Shown: positions 31,844 through 39,821 of the stretch, one piece after another
How the letters are laid out: every line of letters starts with the position of its first letter
Position numbering within the stretch: the stretch's first letter is position 1
Assembly: GCA_023415575.1 (NCBI GenBank)
Contig: JAEZKF010000025.1
Coordinates: 1 to 41,735, forward strand
DNA length: 41,735 nucleotides
Source: Bacillota bacterium
GTDB taxonomy: Bacteria > Bacillota > Clostridia > Oscillospirales > Ruminococcaceae
Reading direction: 5' to 3'
Made by a program: the position numbers and the translations under genes
Notes under the pieces: model-generated
Told to the model about the DNA's origin: nothing
Database searches by the model: none
What the model saw: only the letters and a program-made list of their open reading frames with translations

Positions 31844-32764
31844 TTATTGCAGATGCGGGACGATTGTACTCCAAACCACGCGCAGGATATCAAAGGCGCA
31901 CCGCTCATTGTGGGCGGTAACCGTTACAACGGCGCGGTAATCTCGCAGGACAATACTGTACTGCCCGTACTTGCCGTCTGCGCGCACGGTGTTTGGCAGG
32001 GTGCACCGCCACAGCTGGTAGCCGTAGCCTACCTGCGTTTCCGTATCGGGGAAGCCGCGCACCGAAACGATGTCATTTTCAGCCCTGTCTAAGTACTGCT
32101 GCGAAATAATCTGCTTATCGCCCCACCTCCCCTTTTGAAGCAGCAGGATACCGAGCCTCGAGTATTCCTCGGTGCTTAAGTATAGTCCAATAGCTCCTAG
32201 GGAGTGGCCGCGCGGGCAGGTGTGCCACTGGGGGTTGAAGATATCAAGCGGCTCAAACAGGCGCGGCATCAGGTAGTCTCGCAGGGTCTTGCCGCTTACT
32301 GCTTCGATAATGCGTGATAGCATATAGGTGCCGCCGTTGTCATAGAAAAAAGTGGTTCCGGCGGGATATGTCATGGGCGTGGAGAAGTAAAGCTCAGCCC
32401 AATCCCTTTTACGCTCGTGTGTTTCCTCTAGTGTGGAAAACAAGGGCTGCCCGCGCCCCGACCGCATCTGCAATAGGTCGGTTATGGTTATGCTCTCCGC
32501 CCCCGGCACGGCAATATCCCTGTACTGCGGAAAGTAGTCGAGGATACTGTCACCGAGCTTCAGCAGACCCTCATCCGCTGCAATTCCCACAGCTAAAGAG
32601 GTAAAGGCCTTTGAGCCGGAAAACAGGTGCACCCGCTCGTTGCTGCGAAAGCGGTGCTCGGCACTGCCCTTGCCCTCTTGATAGACATGGATTCCGTAAA
32701 CCCCAAGGTCTTTGGTTTGGTTTTCCCGGGCAAAATCGTCGAATATCTTTGGGTTCATAGGCAT
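31844..32764 (-). CDS. Serine hydrolase of the beta-lactamase (class C)/esterase family
   Basis: The 306-residue protein has the active-site SxxK in FSGSKAFTSLAVG (Ser49, Lys52) and the second motif YDN (141-143). RLFEPLDIFNPQWHTCPRGH is the common PLGM-like region. No signal peptide is present, so it is cytoplasmic, which argues against a resistance role and for an esterase or amidase acting on an internal substrate. It starts at ATG 32764 behind AAGGGGAA and is divergent from the AraC regulator across 51 bp. Next to an aldouronate locus, an esterase acting on acetylated or esterified oligosaccharide is plausible but unproven. Confidence 0.82.
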   Translation of the reverse strand: MPMNPKIFDDFARENQTKDLGVYGIHVYQEGKGSAEHRFRSNERVHLFSGSKAFTSLAVGIAADEGLLKLGDSILDYFPQYRDIAVPGAESITITDLLQMRSGRGQPLFSTLEETHERKRDWAELYFSTPMTYPAGTTFFYDNGGTYMLSRIIEAVSGKTLRDYLMPRLFEPLDIFNPQWHTCPRGHSLGAIGLYLSTEEYSRLGILLLQKGRWGDKQIISQQYLDRAENDIVSVRGFPDTETQVGYGYQLWRCTLPNTVRADGKYGQYSIVLRDYRAVVTVTAHNERCAFDILRVVWSTIVPHLQ

Positions 32765-32815
32765 TGTTCCCCTTTATAGATTCATAAAACGTTGTGAGTT
32801 GGAGGTGTGAAAGAG

Positions 32816-33646
32816 ATGCTCAATGCAAGAGCGGATACCCAGTATGATGACATCATGATGGATGTCGGATACTACATCCATCGGCGGTGTACCCCTTCCT
32901 GGTCCATCGAACAGAGTGTAATTAACTTTGTTGACCTGACCTACATCATTAAGGGCAGCGCCGAGTACACCGTAAACGCAAAGGTCTATCCTGTGTCGGC
33001 GGGCGACCTGCTGTGCGTTCCAAAAGGGAGTATTCGCAGCGCCGCCGTAAACCCCGATGATTTGATGGAGCTTTACAGCGTAAACGGGCACGTGTACAAC
33101 CTAAAAGGTGAGGAAACTACCCTCCCCTTCCCCGTGATTTCTCACATCGGGCTGCATCAGGACATCATCTCCCTCTACCGAGAGCTAAATGCCGCGTGGC
33201 TTTTGCGCGACCCCGGTTACACCATGAAGGTGCGCGCTTTGCTGCTCATGATCTTGCAGCGCTACCTACAGATTATAGTATATCAAACCGATACCGTAAC
33301 AGTCGACCACCGCATCAAGCGAGTGCTGCGCTATATGATTGACCACTATTATGAGCCCATTACGGTGCAGGATATGGCGGAATTAACCGGCCTGAGCCCG
33401 GTGTATTTCGGCTACTTTTTTAAGCAGGAAACCGGTATGTCCTTTCGGCAGTACCTGACCTCCATTCGCCTAAACCGCGCCGAGGATATGCTGCAAAGCG
33501 GGGAATACAACGTAAGCGAGGTTTCTTCCGCGTGCGGGTTTTCCGATATCTTTTATTTCAGCAAGGTATTTAAGGAAAGCCGGGGCGTATCGCCCTCAAA
33601 GGTTATCCGGTCCGGCAAGAAGCGTTTCTTTGAGCAATCGGAATAA
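32816..33646 (+). CDS. AraC family transcriptional regulator with cupin-type sensor domain
   Basis: I start this 276-residue protein at ATG 32816, 10 bp after GGAGG; a GTG at 32807 abuts that site. Residues 10-130 form a small beta-barrel (YIIKGSAEYTVNAKVYPVSA and GDLLCVPKGS), the cupin-like ligand domain. Residues 170-270 carry two helix-turn-helix motifs (ITVQDMAELTGLSPVYFGYF and NVSEVSSACGFSDIFYFSKV), the standard AraC/XylS module. It is divergent from the serine hydrolase gene and lies between the agu and uxu genes, so it is the best local candidate to activate them in response to a xylan-derived sugar. That link is inferred. Confidence 0.92.
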   Translation: MLNARADTQYDDIMMDVGYYIHRRCTPSWSIEQSVINFVDLTYIIKGSAEYTVNAKVYPVSAGDLLCVPKGSIRSAAVNPDDLMELYSVNGHVYNLKGEETTLPFPVISHIGLHQDIISLYRELNAAWLLRDPGYTMKVRALLLMILQRYLQIIVYQTDTVTVDHRIKRVLRYMIDHYYEPITVQDMAELTGLSPVYFGYFFKQETGMSFRQYLTSIRLNRAEDMLQSGEYNVSEVSSACGFSDIFYFSKVFKESRGVSPSKVIRSGKKRFFEQSE

Positions 33647-33656
33647 ATACCCCCGC

Positions 33657-33692
33657 AACCACAAAGCCGCCACGTGGCGGCTTTGTGGTTTT
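33657..33692. terminator. Bidirectional terminator between the AraC gene and uxuA
   Basis: A perfect 15-bp stem AACCACAAAGCCGCC/GGCGGCTTTGTGGTT with an ACGT loop and flanking T/A runs lies between two convergent genes. It begins 10 bp after the regulator stop and 40 bp from the uxuA stop. Confidence 0.92.
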
Positions 33693-33731
33693 GTTTAGGA
33701 GGTATAAATGAAAAGAAGGCTTAGTCCTACC

Positions 33732-34805
33732 CTATTGTACTTTACTTGCGCGTGAGATTGCCTCCCACATGCCCACGATGTAGGCAGCACCCATTGCGCG
33801 GTCATAAAGGCCGTAGCCGGGTCGGCCCTTTTCATCCCATATCATGCGGCCGTGGTCGGGGCGGATGTAGCCGTCAAAGCCTGCGTCGTGCAGGGCGCGC
33901 AGGATTTCGTACATATCAAGCGAGCCGCAGAACGACGGGTGCGCTGACTCGTAAAAATCCCCGTTTTCAAGGTACCTGAGGTTTCGCACATGGGCAAAAT
34001 GGATGCGGGGTGCAAACTCGGCGGCAATCGCCGGCACATCGTTTGCGGGATCGGCGCCCAAAGAGCCGGTGCACAGCGTAATACCGTGGTAGGGGCTTGG
34101 GTTTAAATCAAGAAACCGCTTGATGTTGTCTCTGCTGTTAATCAGGCGGGGCAGGCCGAATATCGGCCACGGCGGGTCATCCGGGTGTATTGCCATCTTG
34201 ATGTCTAGCTTTTCCGCCCACGGGATGATGGCATCAATAAAGTAGCGCACGTTCTCCCAGTATTGCTCCTGCGTAACCCCATCGTACCGCTTGATAATCT
34301 CCTTGACGTGGGCAATACGTTCAGGCTCCCACCCGGGCAGCTCGATTCCACCGCACTGCTCGGTATACCGGTCTGCCAGCTCCTGCGGTGTGGTGGAGAG
34401 GATGAACTCCCTGCTGAAATACATCGTCTGTGAGCCGTCCGGCAGGTCGTAGTACAGGTGGCTGCGGGCCCAATCCAAAACGGGCATGAAGTTGTAGCAG
34501 ATGACCTTAACGCCGATGGTGGCAAGGTGCTGCATGGTCTTAATATATGCCTCAATCTTCTCGTCCCTTCCCGGGGCGCCGAGCTTGATGTCCTCGTGGA
34601 TGTTCACGCTCTCGATTACCTCGGTGGTAAGGCCTGCCTCGGTAACCTGACGGTGAAGTTCCTGTACGGCCTCAAGCGGCCAGACCTCACCGGGCTGCAT
34701 ATCCATCAGGGTGGTGACAACACCCTCTACGCAGGGGATCTGACGGATGTAGGAAAGCGGAATGGGGTCGTGTTTTTCCCCAAACCAGCGGAATGTCATC
34801 TTCAT
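33732..34805 (-). CDS. uxuA: Mannonate dehydratase
   Basis: I start at ATG 34805, behind GGAGG, giving 357 residues beginning MKMTFRWFGEKHDPIPLSYI, the normal UxuA opening; a longer frame to 34886 adds unrelated residues. Conserved stretches include CYNFMPVLDWARS, KMAIHPDDPPWPIFGLPRL, TLCTGSLGA and DGYIRPDHGRM, which supply the Cys and His metal ligands of the TIM barrel. It dehydrates D-mannonate to 2-keto-3-deoxy-D-gluconate using Mn2+ or Fe2+. It follows uxuB by 84 bp. Length is typical of the Firmicute form. Confidence 0.96.
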   Translation of the reverse strand: MKMTFRWFGEKHDPIPLSYIRQIPCVEGVVTTLMDMQPGEVWPLEAVQELHRQVTEAGLTTEVIESVNIHEDIKLGAPGRDEKIEAYIKTMQHLATIGVKVICYNFMPVLDWARSHLYYDLPDGSQTMYFSREFILSTTPQELADRYTEQCGGIELPGWEPERIAHVKEIIKRYDGVTQEQYWENVRYFIDAIIPWAEKLDIKMAIHPDDPPWPIFGLPRLINSRDNIKRFLDLNPSPYHGITLCTGSLGADPANDVPAIAAEFAPRIHFAHVRNLRYLENGDFYESAHPSFCGSLDMYEILRALHDAGFDGYIRPDHGRMIWDEKGRPGYGLYDRAMGAAYIVGMWEAISRASKVQ

Positions 34806-34889
34806 AGTATCCTCCGTCTTACCGCAATGCGGCGGTACTTCATCACTTATTAAAAAGTTGTGTGTGAACCACTCAGTTGTGCACATACA

Positions 34890-36491
34890 TTATGCAAGCC
34901 ATTCCTTTAGTGTTCGCCGCACGGCACCCACACCCTGTAGCATAGAGATAAACATCTTTTCTACCCGCGGTGCAAGCCCCGCTTCATAAAGACCTACGCC
35001 GAACAGGGTTTTACTGCGCAGAATGGGCTCCAGCACTCCCATGCCGCTCTCCGGGCTGCCGACTTCTACTCCATCAAGTGCCATGCGCATCTCACTAAGC
35101 AGCGGGTCACTGCTCACCTGCATGGGGTTTAACTCGTCGTCTACCCCTAAGAGATAGCGTAGCCAGCCAGCAAGTACCAGGGAGATTCCCACTAAGTTTT
35201 CGGTATCAAGCGTCGAGGAAGCCATATAGGACTTGATGGTTTCGCCATAGCGAACGGGTATCTTCTGGCTGGTATCGCAGGCAATGCGCTGTGGGGTATC
35301 GGGGATAAAGGGGTTTGGGAATCGCTCGTTAATGACCTCGTCCAAAAACATCTGCGGGTCGATGATGCCGGGATGGGTAACAACCGGCATACCTTCCACA
35401 TAACCGATACGGTGAACCAGCGCCAAAAGCTGCGGGTCGGCCATCTCATCCGATATCTTTGTGTACCCAAGCAGGCAACCGAACACCGCAAGGGCCGTAT
35501 GCAGCGGATTTAGGCAGGTGCACACCTTCATGCGCTCCACGCGTTTGACGGTATCGCGGTCGGTAAAATACGCACCTGCCTTTTCAAGCGGTGGCCTGCC
35601 CGCGGGGAAGTCGTCCTCTATCACCAGATACTGCGCGGCTTCGGCGTTCACAAAGGGTGCTATGTGGGTGCCTTTGCCGGTGACAATCGGTATCATATCC
35701 TCGATACCCTGACGGGTAAGCTCGCTGCACACCTGCGCAGCCGGTCGCGGCGTGATTTTATCAATCATTGTCCACGGGAAGGATACGCGCGCCCCATCGC
35801 TGAGGTAGTCGATAAAGCCCTTGTCGACAAAGCCGTCCAGTTCCCACATGCGTGCGATATCCAAAACAACATTTTTAAGCTTGTGCCCGTTTTGGCTGCA
35901 GTTATCCATGCTGACTAAGGCAATCGGTGCAGCGCCATCCTTGTAGCGCGTATATAAAAGGGATGTCAAAACCGCAATAACATGACTCGGCCTGTTGGGC
36001 CCCGCTTGTACATCATCCGCAACGATGGGCAGGAGTCTGCCATCCATGTCATGAAGGGCATAGCCCTTTTCGGTTATGGTAAGGCTCACCATCTGCAAGG
36101 TCTTTGCGCGGAATACATCTTGCAAAATTGCAAAGTCGTCTTTTGCTACGTAGGCTTTTGCAATACTTCCGATGATGCGCTTGTCGCTTTTGCCGTCGGC
36201 ATGCAGGGTTACAAGCAAGGAGAGGTTGTCATGGGGCTGGTAGATTTCCTTTATGATGTCCTCATCAAAGGTTTCCACGGCAATGATGCCATGGTTTGCA
36301 ACGCCGTCGCTGATAAGCTTGTCCTGCAGGGCTGCGATAAAACCGCGAAGCACATTACCCGCGCCGAAATGCACCCAGACCGGATGTGCAAGCGTTGCCT
36401 GCGCAACCGCTCTCGGGTCATAACTGGGAGTGCTGATATCTGCTTGCTGCCATACTGTACTATCGCTTATTCCGTCATAGCTTAGTTTCAT
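34890..36491 (-). CDS. uxuB: Fructuronate reductase (mannitol dehydrogenase family)
   Basis: The 533-residue protein is a long-chain polyol dehydrogenase. It has an N-terminal nucleotide site (VWVHFGAGNVLRGFIAALQD), LTITEKGYAL, and SMDNCSQNGHKLKNVV, the NCxxNG segment of the family. The catalytic region reads MKVCTCLNPLHTALAVFG with the Lys, Asn and His, followed by ACDTSQKIPVRYGETIK. It reduces D-fructuronate to D-mannonate with NADH, the step before UxuA, which it precedes on the same transcript. Mannitol or tagaturonate activity cannot be excluded by motif alone, but the uxuA neighbour settles the likely substrate. ATG 36491 lies behind GAAAGGAG. Confidence 0.92.
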   Translation of the reverse strand: MKLSYDGISDSTVWQQADISTPSYDPRAVAQATLAHPVWVHFGAGNVLRGFIAALQDKLISDGVANHGIIAVETFDEDIIKEIYQPHDNLSLLVTLHADGKSDKRIIGSIAKAYVAKDDFAILQDVFRAKTLQMVSLTITEKGYALHDMDGRLLPIVADDVQAGPNRPSHVIAVLTSLLYTRYKDGAAPIALVSMDNCSQNGHKLKNVVLDIARMWELDGFVDKGFIDYLSDGARVSFPWTMIDKITPRPAAQVCSELTRQGIEDMIPIVTGKGTHIAPFVNAEAAQYLVIEDDFPAGRPPLEKAGAYFTDRDTVKRVERMKVCTCLNPLHTALAVFGCLLGYTKISDEMADPQLLALVHRIGYVEGMPVVTHPGIIDPQMFLDEVINERFPNPFIPDTPQRIACDTSQKIPVRYGETIKSYMASSTLDTENLVGISLVLAGWLRYLLGVDDELNPMQVSSDPLLSEMRMALDGVEVGSPESGMGVLEPILRSKTLFGVGLYEAGLAPRVEKMFISMLQGVGAVRRTLKEWLA

Positions 36492-36542
36492 TGATATTGG
36501 CTCCTTTCATGGCCCGAGTGGAAATTATGCATTATTAAGTAA

Positions 36543-36548
36543 ATTATA
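36543..36548 (-). promoter_or_regulatory. Candidate -10 box of the uxuBA operon
   Basis: The minus strand reads GTGTATAATTTAC, with consensus TATAAT 52 bp before the uxuB ATG. The -35 region (TTTTCT at 17-bp spacing) is poor, again suggesting activator control. Confidence 0.45.
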
Positions 36549-36567
36549 CACAACACGCAGCAAATAG

Positions 36568-36579
36568 AAAAGTGCACAC
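36568..36579. repeat. Direct repeat AAAAGTGCACAC, copy 1
   Basis: This 12-mer, containing the palindrome GTGCAC, lies just upstream of the uxuB promoter. An identical copy is at 36690-36701, in the leader of the fnr-like gene. The two frame the divergent intergenic region 36492-36724. Confidence 0.45.
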
Positions 36580-36689
36580 TTAAATATATACAAATATTCG
36601 TTGTAAATCGCAAACGGGTTAGTCTCTATTGCTGATGATATCGAAGCTTTGCCCATTGCAAAGGAAATGGTCTCCGTGATATGCTGTAA

Positions 36690-36701
36690 AAAAGTGCACA
36701 C
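36690..36701. repeat. Direct repeat AAAAGTGCACAC, copy 2
   Basis: Identical to the copy at 36568-36579, 122 bp away in the same orientation, and 23 bp before the fnr-like start codon. It may be an operator for either of the divergent units. Confidence 0.45.
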
Positions 36702-36724
36702 ATTCCGGCAAGGGGGGATATGAG

Positions 36725-37438
36725 ATGCAAAGCGGACACGACTGCATTCATTGTAACAACAATCTGTGCATTCACAAGGTTCCCATCTTCTTTGGGCTTG
36801 ACCATGATAACCTGTTGAAGATTGTACCGCTCATTAAGCATGAGAATTACGCAAAGGACGACCGCCTTCTGACCGAGGGAGACCCCATTGACTCGGTGGT
36901 AATTCTCAACCAAGGCAGTGTAAAGGCGTTTAAATATACGCCTGATGGTCGCGAGCAGATTCTTTATGTGTTTTCCGAAGGGGACTTCTTCGGCGAGCAG
37001 TTTCTTCTCAGTAGTCAGACCGCCACCTACTCGGTCGAAGCGCTTGAGCCGGTGAAAACCTGCATGCTCTCAAAGGCTGACTTTAATAAGCTTTTATACT
37101 CCTACCCTGAAATTTCAGTCAAGATTATCGCGGAGCTCAGCGGGCGCATTGCCAGGATGGAGAACGCCTTTCAGAGCATGGGCATCCGCAACGTCGATGC
37201 GCGGATTGCGGGACTTTTGCTTGAATACAGTGAGAGGCACAAACACCCTGATAGCGATCTCATTCACCTGCCCCTAAGCCGAGAGGGTATGGCAAACTAC
37301 CTAGGCATTACAAGGGAAACCATGAGCCGCAAGCTCAGTCAGCTTGAAAACGATGGAATTATCGTCTCGGTGAACAACAAGACCATCAAGATTAAGGAGA
37401 GGCAGGCGCTCATTTTATTGGCAGGAAAAACCGAATAG
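36725..37438 (+). CDS. Crp/Fnr family regulator with Fe-S cluster cysteines
   Basis: The 237-residue protein starts at ATG 36725 after AAGGGGGG. Its first 20 residues hold CIHCNNNLCIHKVPIF (Cys7, Cys10, Cys15), and a fourth cysteine, Cys113, in VKTCMLSKADF occupies the place of the distal ligand in E. coli FNR. A cyclic-nucleotide-binding-type beta-roll spans about 20-125 (EGDFFGEQFLLSS), then the dimer helix, then a Crp helix-turn-helix at about 180-205 (LSREGMANYLGITRETMSRK). An O2- or NO-sensitive [4Fe-4S] sensor is expected. The gene immediately downstream has a matching FNR box, so it probably activates its own neighbours. Confidence 0.9.
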   Translation: MQSGHDCIHCNNNLCIHKVPIFFGLDHDNLLKIVPLIKHENYAKDDRLLTEGDPIDSVVILNQGSVKAFKYTPDGREQILYVFSEGDFFGEQFLLSSQTATYSVEALEPVKTCMLSKADFNKLLYSYPEISVKIIAELSGRIARMENAFQSMGIRNVDARIAGLLLEYSERHKHPDSDLIHLPLSREGMANYLGITRETMSRKLSQLENDGIIVSVNNKTIKIKERQALILLAGKTE

Positions 37439-37448
37439 TCGTGATTAT

Positions 37449-37490
37449 TTGATTCAAATCACAGAAAAAGCCCACCCAACCTGTTAAGAT
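37449..37490 (+). promoter_or_regulatory. FNR-type binding site and class II promoter of ric
   Basis: TTGATTCAAATCAC (37449-37462) matches TTGAT-N4-ATCAA at nine of ten fixed positions. A -10 box TAAGAT lies at 37485-37490, placing the transcription start near 37497. The FNR box centre (37455.5) is then 41.5 bp upstream, the position used by FNR at class II activated promoters. No independent -35 box is present. Confidence 0.72.
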
Positions 37491-37524
37491 AAGGCCAGAA
37501 CAAAACAGTAGGGAGGCTTTTTTT

Positions 37525-38244
37525 ATGAAGTATTTGGATGGAACATGGACAGTGGGAGCAGTGGTCGCAAACCTGCCCGAGGCTGCAGGGGTATTTGATG
37601 CGTTTCATATTGATTTTTGCTGCGGCGGCAATCGTCCTTTACTGGATGTCGTGAATCAGCTGGATATCAATAAGGGAGCCCTTGCCGATGCGCTTGAAAA
37701 AGCCCGGGGGCAAAGAAGCGGCACCTACAAAGGAATGGGCCACCGGTTCACCGAGATGGAGCCTACTGTGCTTTCTACCTACATCGAGGATACGCACCAT
37801 TCGTATCTAAGAAGCGCATTGCCCGAGCTTTTAGACCTGTTAAACACCGTGCTGCGCGCACACGGCAAAAACCATCGGGAGCTTTATATGGTTTACAGCC
37901 TCTTTAGCCGCCTGAAGGGGGATTTGGAGCAGCACCTGCTAAAGGAGGAAGCCCTTCTCTTCCCCGCCTTTGCAGGCCTAGAAAGCAACACGCAGGAGAT
38001 TAGCACACTTTCTGCTGAGATTATCGCAGAGCACGAAGCCGCAGGGGTAATCCTATCTGAGCTTCGCCGTGTTACAAAGAACTACCGTCTGCCCGAGGAT
38101 GCTTGCCCAAGCTACAAAAAGGCATACAAACTTCTTGTCGAACTTGAAAACGACCTGCATCAACACATCCACCTTGAGAATAATATCCTACTGCGTGATT
38201 ATGATACAAGACTGCCGGTCTATACAAATGAAAGGGTGGGTTGA
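37525..38244 (+). CDS. ric: Ric/ScdA/YtfE-type di-iron protein, iron-sulfur cluster repair
   Basis: The 239-residue protein has the ScdA_N domain (residues 1-60) with the conserved double cysteine in FHIDFCCGGNRPL (Cys32, Cys33). A hemerythrin-like four-helix bundle (80-225) follows, whose His/Glu ligands are visible in IEDTHHSYLR, LEQHLLKEEALLFP, IIAEHEAAG and LHQHIHLENNILL. Ric proteins repair Fe-S clusters damaged by nitric oxide or oxidants in the cytoplasm. ATG 37525 follows GGGAGG. Its promoter has an FNR site, and it is coupled to the DUF1858 gene 3 bp downstream. Confidence 0.93.
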   Translation: MKYLDGTWTVGAVVANLPEAAGVFDAFHIDFCCGGNRPLLDVVNQLDINKGALADALEKARGQRSGTYKGMGHRFTEMEPTVLSTYIEDTHHSYLRSALPELLDLLNTVLRAHGKNHRELYMVYSLFSRLKGDLEQHLLKEEALLFPAFAGLESNTQEISTLSAEIIAEHEAAGVILSELRRVTKNYRLPEDACPSYKKAYKLLVELENDLHQHIHLENNILLRDYDTRLPVYTNERVG

Positions 38245-38247
38245 CGG

Positions 38248-38478
38248 ATGGCGAAGAACATAGATTTGAATAAAACGGTATACGAACTGTGTAATGAAAA
38301 CCCCGAGATTGCAACTATCCTTGCCGAAATCGGCTTTGTTGATATCCTAAAGCCCGGTATGCTGCAGACTATGGGCAGGTTTATGACCATACCCAAAGGG
38401 GCACAGGCTAAGCGGATTGATATGGAGTCCATCAAAGCGGCGTTTAAAGAAAAAGGCTATGAGATAGCCGAATCCTGA
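38248..38478 (+). CDS. DUF1858 domain protein
   Basis: This 76-residue protein consists of one DUF1858 domain: IDLNKTVYELCNENPEIATI then LAEIGFVDILKPGMLQTMGR. The DUF1858 fold resembles the ScdA N-terminal domain and is often found beside or fused to DUF438 and hemerythrin proteins. The start codon is 3 bp after the ric stop, so the two are almost certainly co-translated. Function is unproven; a role in delivering iron or in partner docking for the repair proteins is inferred from linkage. Confidence 0.88.
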   Translation: MAKNIDLNKTVYELCNENPEIATILAEIGFVDILKPGMLQTMGRFMTIPKGAQAKRIDMESIKAAFKEKGYEIAES

Positions 38479-38568
38479 CCGTTTAAAATCGCAAGTGTAC
38501 GATATGACATCGGCATATTCTATAGCTCGAAAGGCAGAATAATAAGAAGCAAAAAGGAGGTAAATGGC

Positions 38569-39771
38569 ATGAGTGAGCAGATTAACAACCGGCAGTATCG
38601 AAAGGAGATTATCAAAACGGTGCTCTCCGAGCTGCACAAGGGTAAGAGCGTCGAGGACGTCAAGCAGATGTTTGCAGATGCTTTTGACGGGGTTTCAGCC
38701 ACCGAGATTTCAGAGGCCGAGCAGGCTCTGATTGCGGAAGGTCTGCCCGTTGCAGAAGTTCAGCGGTTGTGCGATGTACATGCGGCTGTGTTCAAGGGCT
38801 CAATTGAGGAGATTCATCAGCCCACTGACCAGAGCGAGATCCCCGGCCACCCCGCAAACATCCTCAAGCAGGAGAACCGGTTGATTGAAGAGTGGATTGA
38901 TACACTGATTGACCCCTATCTTTCCGCCCTGCCCGACGCGGATGCGATGCAAAAGATCAAGGATGGCTTTGAGAAGCTATCAAAGGTTAATCTGCACTAC
39001 GCCCGAAAGGAAAACCTCTTCTTCCCCTACATGGAGAAGTACGGCATCACCGCCCCGCCCAAGGTCATGTGGGGGGTGGATGACGAAATCCGCGCGCAGA
39101 TAAAAGAGATCATCTCCCTGCTAAATGGCCGGCCTACAACTGAACTTAAGGAGAAACTGGAGGCAGCAGTTGAGAAGATTCGCGAGATGATCTTTAAGGA
39201 AGAGAACATCATGCTGCCGATGCTGCTTGATACGCTGACGCAGGATGAATGGAAGAAGATTGCCGACGAGAGCGTCCAAATCGGCTTTATGCTTGACCGT
39301 GTTCCGGTGTGGATGCCCGCTCCCCAGCAAAAGGTAGCCGCTACACCCGAGCCTGAGGCACAATCCGGAGTAATCACCCTGCCAACCGGCGCGATGCGCA
39401 TCGAAGAACTCACCGCCATGCTCAACACTCTGCCCTTTGACATCACCTTTGTGGACAAAAACGACATCGTAAAATACTTCTCCGAGGGCAATGAGCGCAT
39501 CTTTGCGCGAACCAAGGCGGTTATCGGCCGCAACGTGTCAAACTGCCACCCGCCCGCAAGCGTGCATATCGTTGAGAAGATTGTAGAGGACTTTAAGGCC
39601 GGTAAGAAGGACCACGAGGACTTTTGGATTAACATGGGCGAGCGGTTTGTGCTGATTCGGTATTTTGCCGTGAGAGATGAAGCGGGTGAATACTTAGGCG
39701 TGCTGGAGGTAACCCAGAACATCAAGCCGATTCGCGACCTTACGGGAGAAAAACGTCTGGTATCCGATTAG
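38569..39771 (+). CDS. DUF438-hemerythrin-PAS protein, candidate redox/NO sensor
   Basis: The 400 residues contain an N-terminal DUF438 domain (1-80), a hemerythrin-like bundle (90-240; GHPANILKQE, LHYARKENLFFPYMEKYG, FKEENIMLP) and a C-terminal PAS domain (278-390; MLNTLPFDITFVDKNDIVKY, NVSNCHPPASVHIVEKIV). His327 in NCHPP could be a heme ligand, as PAS sensors often use His; that is a guess. No output domain (kinase, cyclase or helix-turn-helix) follows, so the protein may act by binding a partner. ATG 38569 follows AAAAAGGAGG. It lies 90 bp after the DUF1858 gene in the Fnr-Ric cluster. Confidence 0.88.
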   Translation: MSEQINNRQYRKEIIKTVLSELHKGKSVEDVKQMFADAFDGVSATEISEAEQALIAEGLPVAEVQRLCDVHAAVFKGSIEEIHQPTDQSEIPGHPANILKQENRLIEEWIDTLIDPYLSALPDADAMQKIKDGFEKLSKVNLHYARKENLFFPYMEKYGITAPPKVMWGVDDEIRAQIKEIISLLNGRPTTELKEKLEAAVEKIREMIFKEENIMLPMLLDTLTQDEWKKIADESVQIGFMLDRVPVWMPAPQQKVAATPEPEAQSGVITLPTGAMRIEELTAMLNTLPFDITFVDKNDIVKYFSEGNERIFARTKAVIGRNVSNCHPPASVHIVEKIVEDFKAGKKDHEDFWINMGERFVLIRYFAVRDEAGEYLGVLEVTQNIKPIRDLTGEKRLVSD

Positions 39772-39821
39772 AGTGAAACAGAAACGTCAACACTGCCATA
39801 AAGGAAGGAAGGTGAACGAAC

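Noticed and set aside
31844..32764. Antibiotic-resistance beta-lactamase
   Set aside because: SxxK and YxN are present, but there is no signal peptide, and the gene sits in a sugar locus; an esterase-like role fits better.
36599..36625. Catabolite-control (cre) site near TTGTAAATCGCAAACG
   Set aside because: The central CG is shifted by one base relative to the cre consensus, and the match falls below what I would accept.
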